Assembly (NCBI RefSeq): GCF_019039035.1 | Contig: NZ_JAHNZT010000026.1 | Coordinates: 56,645-120,644 of the forward strand | Length of the DNA stretch: 64,000 nucleotides | Direction: 5' to 3' | Source: Citreicoccus inhibens | Lineage (GTDB): Bacteria; Myxococcota; Myxococcia; Myxococcales; Myxococcaceae | Shown: positions 60,357 through 64,000 of the stretch, piece by piece | How positions within the stretch are numbered: position 1 is the stretch's first letter | How the letters are laid out: every line of letters begins with the position of its first letter | The notes under the pieces: generated by a model | Seen by the model: the letters and a program-made list of their open reading frames with translations, nothing else | What the model was told of the DNA's origin: nothing | Database searches by the model: none | Made by a program: the position numbers and the translations under genes

Positions 60357-61847
60357 TCAGAAGCGATCCGGCTCCGGAATGGGCGCCGAGGCGACGCGAT
60401 CCGCGATGGGCGGTTGCAGCGGCAGCACGACGATGAAGCGCGAGCCGCTGCCGTAATCGCTCTCCACCCACACGCGTCCGCCGTGCGCCTGCACCAGGCT
60501 CTTGACGATGGCGAGCCCCAGCCCCGCGCCGCCGTACTCGCGCGTCGAGCTGCCATCCACCTGGTAGAAGCTCTGGAAGATGCGCTCGAACTCCTCGGTG
60601 CGGATGCCGACCCCGTTGTCCTCGACGCTGATGCGGTAGCCCGCGGCGCCCAGCTCCGCCTGCGCGCCCGCCTCGGACAGCCGCACGCGCACGCGCCCGC
60701 CCGGAGGCGTGAACTTCACCGCGTTCGCCAGGAGGTTCACCACCACCTGCCGCAGCTTCTCCATGTCGCCCGCCAACCGAGGCTGCGGCAAGCCGGGCAC
60801 CTGCACGTCCAGCTCCAGGCCCTTGCGGTGCGCCTGGGGCGAGACGCTCGACACCGCGGTCTGGATGACCTGCCCCAGGTCCACCGGCGCCATGGCCAAC
60901 CGCAGCCGGCCCGCTTCAATCTGGCTCAGGTCCAGCAGCGAGGAGATGAGGTTCAGCAGCGTCTCGCCCTTCTCCACGATGGTGCGGACATACTGGAGCT
61001 GCTCGACGTTGAGCGCGCCCGCCAGCCCCTCCGCGAGCATCTCCGAGTAGCCCAGGATGGACGCGAGCGGCGTGCGCAGCTCGTGGCTCACCGTGCCCAG
61101 GAAGCTCGACTTCAGCCGGTCCAACTCCTTGAGCCGCGCGTTGGCCTGCACGAGCCGCGTGTTCTGCGACTCCAGCTCGCGATGCGTCTCCAACATCGCC
61201 TCGATGTGGACCTGCGTCGTCAGGTACGTCTTCTGCCCGCTGGCCACGAGCGCGCTCAGCACCTGTCCGAAGTGGGCCAGCACCTGCGCGGCCGTGCGCT
61301 CGGGGGCACGGCGCACCTTGGCCACCAGCTCGCGGGCGCGCGCCAGGTCCAGCCCCTCGATGTCCGTCAGCGTGAGGGGGAAGTCGTCCAGCTCCTCGGG
61401 CGTGAAGGGCCCCAGGATGACGCGGCCGAGCAGGTCCCCTTCCCAGCGGATGGGCATCACCACGTAGCGCAGGCCGGTGAAGCACGGCATCGCCACGAGC
61501 CCGGCGGCCTCGGCCTCCTCGGCGTCCGCCACGCGCGCGCCCAGGTTGGGCACCACCGGACCGTCCTTCACCCGCGCCACCGTGGCGACACAGCGCGCGC
61601 GGCCCTCGGGGAAGGAGAAGACATACGCGCAGAAGTCGCCGTGCCCCACCTTCACGTCCGCGAGCTTCGAGCCGCGCGCGTCCAGCACCTTGATGCCCAC
61701 GCGGTACAGGTCGCTGAAGCTCTTCACCACGTCCGCGAAGGAGGGGAGGTCCAGCAGGTCCCCGAGCGACAGGCGCCGCTGCAACACCGACTCCCTGCGC
61801 CCCGCGCTCCCCGCGTCCGGTGGCCCGCCCCCCGCTGCCCCGCTCAT
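60357..61847 (-). CDS. Histidine kinase with PocR-type sensory domain
   Basis: A 496-residue soluble kinase. Residues about 30-205 look like a PocR domain. The conserved cysteines are Cys73 in HGDFCAYV, Cys86 in EGRARCVA and Cys122 in VAMPCFTGL. A coiled linker (about 210-250) leads to the DHp with His255 in VSHELRTPLAS and to a complete ATPase domain (about 365-475) with LLANAVKFTPPGG, ISVEDNGVGI and YGGAGLGLAIVKSL. PocR domains elsewhere sense small hydrocarbon-type ligands. Its start overlaps the stop of the upstream MglA-like GTPase (ATGA), so the two proteins are translationally coupled. No response regulator is adjacent. Confidence 0.9.
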   Translation of the reverse strand: MSGAAGGGPPDAGSAGRRESVLQRRLSLGDLLDLPSFADVVKSFSDLYRVGIKVLDARGSKLADVKVGHGDFCAYVFSFPEGRARCVATVARVKDGPVVPNLGARVADAEEAEAAGLVAMPCFTGLRYVVMPIRWEGDLLGRVILGPFTPEELDDFPLTLTDIEGLDLARARELVAKVRRAPERTAAQVLAHFGQVLSALVASGQKTYLTTQVHIEAMLETHRELESQNTRLVQANARLKELDRLKSSFLGTVSHELRTPLASILGYSEMLAEGLAGALNVEQLQYVRTIVEKGETLLNLISSLLDLSQIEAGRLRLAMAPVDLGQVIQTAVSSVSPQAHRKGLELDVQVPGLPQPRLAGDMEKLRQVVVNLLANAVKFTPPGGRVRVRLSEAGAQAELGAAGYRISVEDNGVGIRTEEFERIFQSFYQVDGSSTREYGGAGLGLAIVKSLVQAHGGRVWVESDYGSGSRFIVVLPLQPPIADRVASAPIPEPDRF

Positions 61848-62551
61848 GGCCTGCCTCCACTCGCGGAGGGCTGGTAGCGGCCCTCCAGCGTGGTGCCACT
61901 GAGGTCCATCTGCCGGAAGATCTGCCCGAGGAACTCGTCCTCGGAGAGCCCCACGTTGCGCGTCAGGTGCGCGCGGGACTCCAGGCGGCGGTACGCGGCC
62001 TGCGCCACCTCGTGGAAGGTCTCCAGCACGCCCTCGCCCCGGAGCGCCACCGCGCCCACCACGGGCTGGGAGCCGCGCCGCCGGGCCTCGTCGATCTCCG
62101 CGTCGGAGCGACTGTCGGGCAGATCCCTTTTGTTGAACTGGATGATGACCGGCACCTCGCCCGGATCCAGGCCGTTCTCGCGCATGTTCTCCTGGAGGTT
62201 TCGCCAGTAGGCGTTGTTCTCCTCCGTGGCCGAGCGCCGACTGTCCGCGATGAACACCACCGCGTCCGCATTCTGCAGAACGATTCTCCGCGTCGCGTTG
62301 TGGATGACCTGGCCGGGGACCGTGAACAGCTTCACCTTCACCTTGAAGCCAGCCGAGGTGCGGAAGAACACCGGCAGGAGGTCGAAGAAGAGTGTCCGGT
62401 CGTCATGGGTCTCCACCGCCAGCAGGCGACCTCTCACGTCAGGCCGGGCCCGCGTGTGCAGATGACGCAGATTCGTCGTCTTCCCGCTCAGGCCGGGGCC
62501 GTAGTAGACGATCTTGAGCGTCAGCTCGCGCTGGGCATGGTTGAGTTGCAC
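61844..62551 (-). CDS. MglA-like gliding-motility small GTPase
   Basis: A 235-residue Ras-like GTPase of the MglA type. The P-loop is GPGLSGKTTNL with Lys24 and Thr25, the G3 motif is TVPGQ at 77-81 (Thr in place of the usual Asp, as in MglA), and the G4 motif is NKRD at 140-143. Compared with MglA (195 residues) it has about 40 extra C-terminal residues. MglA controls polarity of gliding in M. xanthus, and this paralogue may regulate a related process. GTG 62551 has no clear ribosome-binding site. It is the first gene of a two-gene operon with the PocR kinase. Confidence 0.92.
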   Translation of the reverse strand: MQLNHAQRELTLKIVYYGPGLSGKTTNLRHLHTRARPDVRGRLLAVETHDDRTLFFDLLPVFFRTSAGFKVKVKLFTVPGQVIHNATRRIVLQNADAVVFIADSRRSATEENNAYWRNLQENMRENGLDPGEVPVIIQFNKRDLPDSRSDAEIDEARRRGSQPVVGAVALRGEGVLETFHEVAQAAYRRLESRAHLTRNVGLSEDEFLGQIFRQMDLSGTTLEGRYQPSASGGRP

Positions 62552-62842
62552 GGGTGGAACTCAGGCTGGCGCGTCGAGGCTGGAGGCCCTGCCCCCCACG
62601 CGACGCCGCTTTTTTATAATGGGAAGGCGCGCGGCGCGGAAGGGCGGCCGGGCGGCGGGCGGGAAGGCGAGGCTCCCGCGCGTGGAATGGGACCGCCCCC
62701 GCGCGAGGTTCGCACAAGTCCGCCCCCCAACGAGAAGCACGGAAGTCGCCTCTTACTTGAGAGGACAATGTGCGCCGAATCAGCGCGTGCATGGGTAAGG
62801 GGGCTGCGGTTAGGATCGCGGACGCGACGGAGGAGCACGGCG

Positions 62843-63379
62843 ATGACGATGAAGCAGGTGGATCCAGGCATGGAGGTAGGCCCCGCGCCGGTAATGGACG
62901 TGGCGAGCCTGCCCAATGATCTGGTGAACGCGGTGAAGTTTGGTCCGCCCACGGATGAGGACCTGACCGCGGTGGCCGCCCTGCGCTCCAGCTCCGAGCC
63001 GTGGAAGAGCCGGGGTGAGACGCAGGAGGACAGCCTCAAGGCCCTGACGCTGCTGAAGTCGTCCATCCATGTCGCGCGGCTGCAGAACCAGATTGTCGGT
63101 TACGTCACCGTGGAGCGCGACGGTCCGGTCCCCGGCGCCGCCTACCTGCGCAACATCGTGGTGAAGCCGGAGCTGCGCCGCCATGGCCTGGGCGCCATGC
63201 TGCTGGACAAGGCCCTCTCGGTGGCCCGCGACATGTACCGCAAGACGATCGCCCTGCGCGTGGACCCCTCCAACGCGCCGGCGGTGGGCTTCTACCGCAA
63301 GGCGGGCTTCACCACCGTCGCCACGGTGGTGTCCAAGAAGTCCGGCAAGCTCCGCCTCCTGATGTCCCGCGAGCTGTAG
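62843..63379 (+). CDS. GNAT-family N-acetyltransferase
   Basis: A 178-residue acetyltransferase with an N-terminal extension of 30 residues. The GNAT core has YLRNIVVKPELR, followed by the acetyl-CoA loop RRHGLGAML and the terminal FYRKAGF motif. The substrate is unknown, with a small molecule or a protein N-terminus both possible. GGAGGAG lies seven bases before ATG 62843. It is divergent from the MglA-like gene with 291 bp between starts and ends in a double hairpin. Confidence 0.88.
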   Translation: MTMKQVDPGMEVGPAPVMDVASLPNDLVNAVKFGPPTDEDLTAVAALRSSSEPWKSRGETQEDSLKALTLLKSSIHVARLQNQIVGYVTVERDGPVPGAAYLRNIVVKPELRRHGLGAMLLDKALSVARDMYRKTIALRVDPSNAPAVGFYRKAGFTTVATVVSKKSGKLRLLMSREL

Positions 63380-63394
63380 TCCCCGTTGAACTCC

Positions 63395-63449
63395 GGACGG
63401 GAGGCCCTCCTCCCGTCCTGCCCTCCGCGCGGGCCTCTCCGTGAGGCCC
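63395..63449 (+). terminator. Tandem hairpins downstream of the GNAT gene
   Basis: Two hairpins follow the stop. The first (63395-63418) is a perfect ten-base-pair stem GGACGGGAGG with CCTCCCGTCC and a CCCT loop. The second (63431-63449) is a seven-base-pair stem GGGCCTC with GAGGCCC and a five-base loop. There is no U-tract. Termination is the best explanation. Confidence 0.68.
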
Positions 63450-63624
63450 CGGAGCCCCTCCTCCCGCGCCCCCCAACGCTCCGCACCCGCCAGCGCGGTC
63501 GAGAGAGCCCCACGCCCCCAGTCCGAGCCCTCCCCTGAGCGATGGGCCGGTCCATTCTCGCGACGTGTCGACTATCCTGCGCTCCTCCGCGCCGCGCCTC
63601 CCGCGCCGGCCGGTGCGCCATCGC

Positions 63625-64000
63625 ATGAAATCGCTCGCCGAGCTGCTTCGCCACCTGTCGCGTCCTGGCGTCACCGAGCTGGCCCTCGCCAGCGGCCGTC
63701 CTCCGATGATCCGGAGCGGCCAGGGTTATGAGCCGGTGGATCCCGCCGCGCTCTCCACGGATGACCTCGTCCGAGCCCTCCAGTCCATGGTGGGGCTGGC
63801 CCGCGCCTCCAGCGTCTCGGAGACCCCCGCGCAGTGGTCCGTGAACGCCACGGGCCTGGGGACCCTCTCCATCGCGGCGGTGCGCCGGGGCGACTTGATG
63901 AACGTGCGCCTCAGCCGGGCCGCCGAGCCCCCCGCCGCGGCCCCTGCCCCCGCCGCGGCGCCGCCTCCCGCCGCCGCGCCGGCCCCTCCCGCCGCATCCC
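63625..64000 (+). CDS. PilT/GspE-like N-terminal domain protein (partial, cut by window edge)
   Basis: The first 125 residues of a longer protein. It starts MKSLAELLRHLSRPGVTELA and continues with ASGRPPMIRSGQGYEPVD, then LSTDDLVRALQSMVG. These fit the N-terminal domain of PilT-type secretion or pilus-retraction ATPases, where D-L-x-L-x2-G-x-P-P would be the hallmark; here the equivalent reads ELALASGRPP, a divergent form. The visible part ends in an Ala/Pro-rich linker, so an ATPase domain, if any, is beyond the edge. ATG 63625 was selected because the frame is open to the end. Confidence 0.65.
   Translation, partial: MKSLAELLRHLSRPGVTELALASGRPPMIRSGQGYEPVDPAALSTDDLVRALQSMVGLARASSVSETPAQWSVNATGLGTLSIAAVRRGDLMNVRLSRAAEPPAAAPAPAAAPPPAAAPAPPAAS

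Noticed and set aside
1..64000. tRNA, rRNA, CRISPR array, insertion sequence, prophage or integrase genes
   Set aside because: I looked for TPsiC-type loops, regularly spaced repeats, transposase and integrase motifs and found none that hold up.
63930..64000. GC-rich simple repeat at the right edge as an origin or attachment site
   Set aside because: It is an Ala/Pro linker coding segment in frame with the partial gene.

Overview
The window is a continuous, very GC-rich (about 70%) and gene-dense stretch of a bacterial chromosome. The gene content points to a predatory, fruiting myxobacterium of the Cystobacterineae (Myxococcus/Corallococcus-like). The evidence is a TIGR02265/DUF2378-type protein, a MYXO-CTERM-anchored protein, a GrpE/DnaK pair resembling GrpS/SglK, a kinase with the HRDLSPHN loop, an MglA-like GTPase, a chemosensory operon and many single-copy lipoproteins with Asp-Gly-Gly linkers. 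I saw no rRNA, tRNA, CRISPR array, insertion sequence, prophage or integrase. The only incomplete genes are the two cut by the window ends (modC and a PilT-like gene).

Layout. 0-2.3 kb: molybdate transporter modABC with a divergent MarR regulator. 2.3-9.9 kb: a YdcF-like protein, a beta-propeller protein, a TIGR02265-type protein, a MYXO-CTERM protein with a CxxCH motif, archaeal-type proS, a caspase-fold protease and a membrane adenylate cyclase. 10-20 kb: a DUF457 membrane protein, thpR, a YiiX-like hydrolase, a MopE-like lipoprotein, a trans-aconitate methyltransferase-like enzyme, a sialidase-like BNR protein and two more lipoproteins. 20.3-25.3 kb: a complete branched-chain amino acid (Liv) ABC operon with overlapping ORFs. 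25.4-32.2 kb: stress and signalling genes (DUF2382 protein, GAF-like/Ser-Thr kinase, dnaK-grpE and a coiled-coil protein with a basic tail). 32.4-36.2 kb: a secreted endonuclease-like lipoprotein facing a YopT-type (C58) cysteine protease candidate. 36.4-41.6 kb: a four-gene unit of sigma factor, zinc-finger membrane protein, secreted caspase with a possible barrel tail, and repeat lipoprotein. 41.7-45.9 kb: a receiver/glutaredoxin-like/thioredoxin-reductase-like fusion without redox cysteines, coupled to a soluble histidine kinase and facing a second kinase of the same split-DHp type. 46-51.2 kb: a DUF6311 membrane protein, a small unknown, a VOC protein and larC-larB. 51.3-56.5 kb: a chemosensory operon (mcp-cheW-cheY-cheA-cheC) without cheR or cheB. 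56.6-64 kb: thiL, an aquaporin fused to a degenerate arsenate reductase, an MgtC/DUF4010 protein, an MglA-like GTPase cotranslated with a PocR-domain kinase, a GNAT enzyme and the start of a PilT-like protein.

How the genes work together. Many neighbours overlap by four bases (ATGA or GTGA), which argues for coupled translation in modABC, livHMGF, the sigma/caspase unit, cheA-cheC and the MglA/PocR pair. Convergent pairs are commonly closed by perfect hairpins without U-tracts. The region mixes housekeeping functions (proS, thiL, modABC, liv, larBC) with signalling and surface genes that suit gliding, development and predation. Three different cysteine-protease folds (two caspases and one C58 candidate) lie within 32 kb.

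The most notable systems are the sigma/anti-sigma-like/caspase/lipoprotein unit, the C58 protease, the cysteine-less redox-like fusion with paired kinases, and the aquaporin-pseudo-ArsC fusion. All functional statements are based on reading the translated sequence and on remembered family signatures; no database search was possible.
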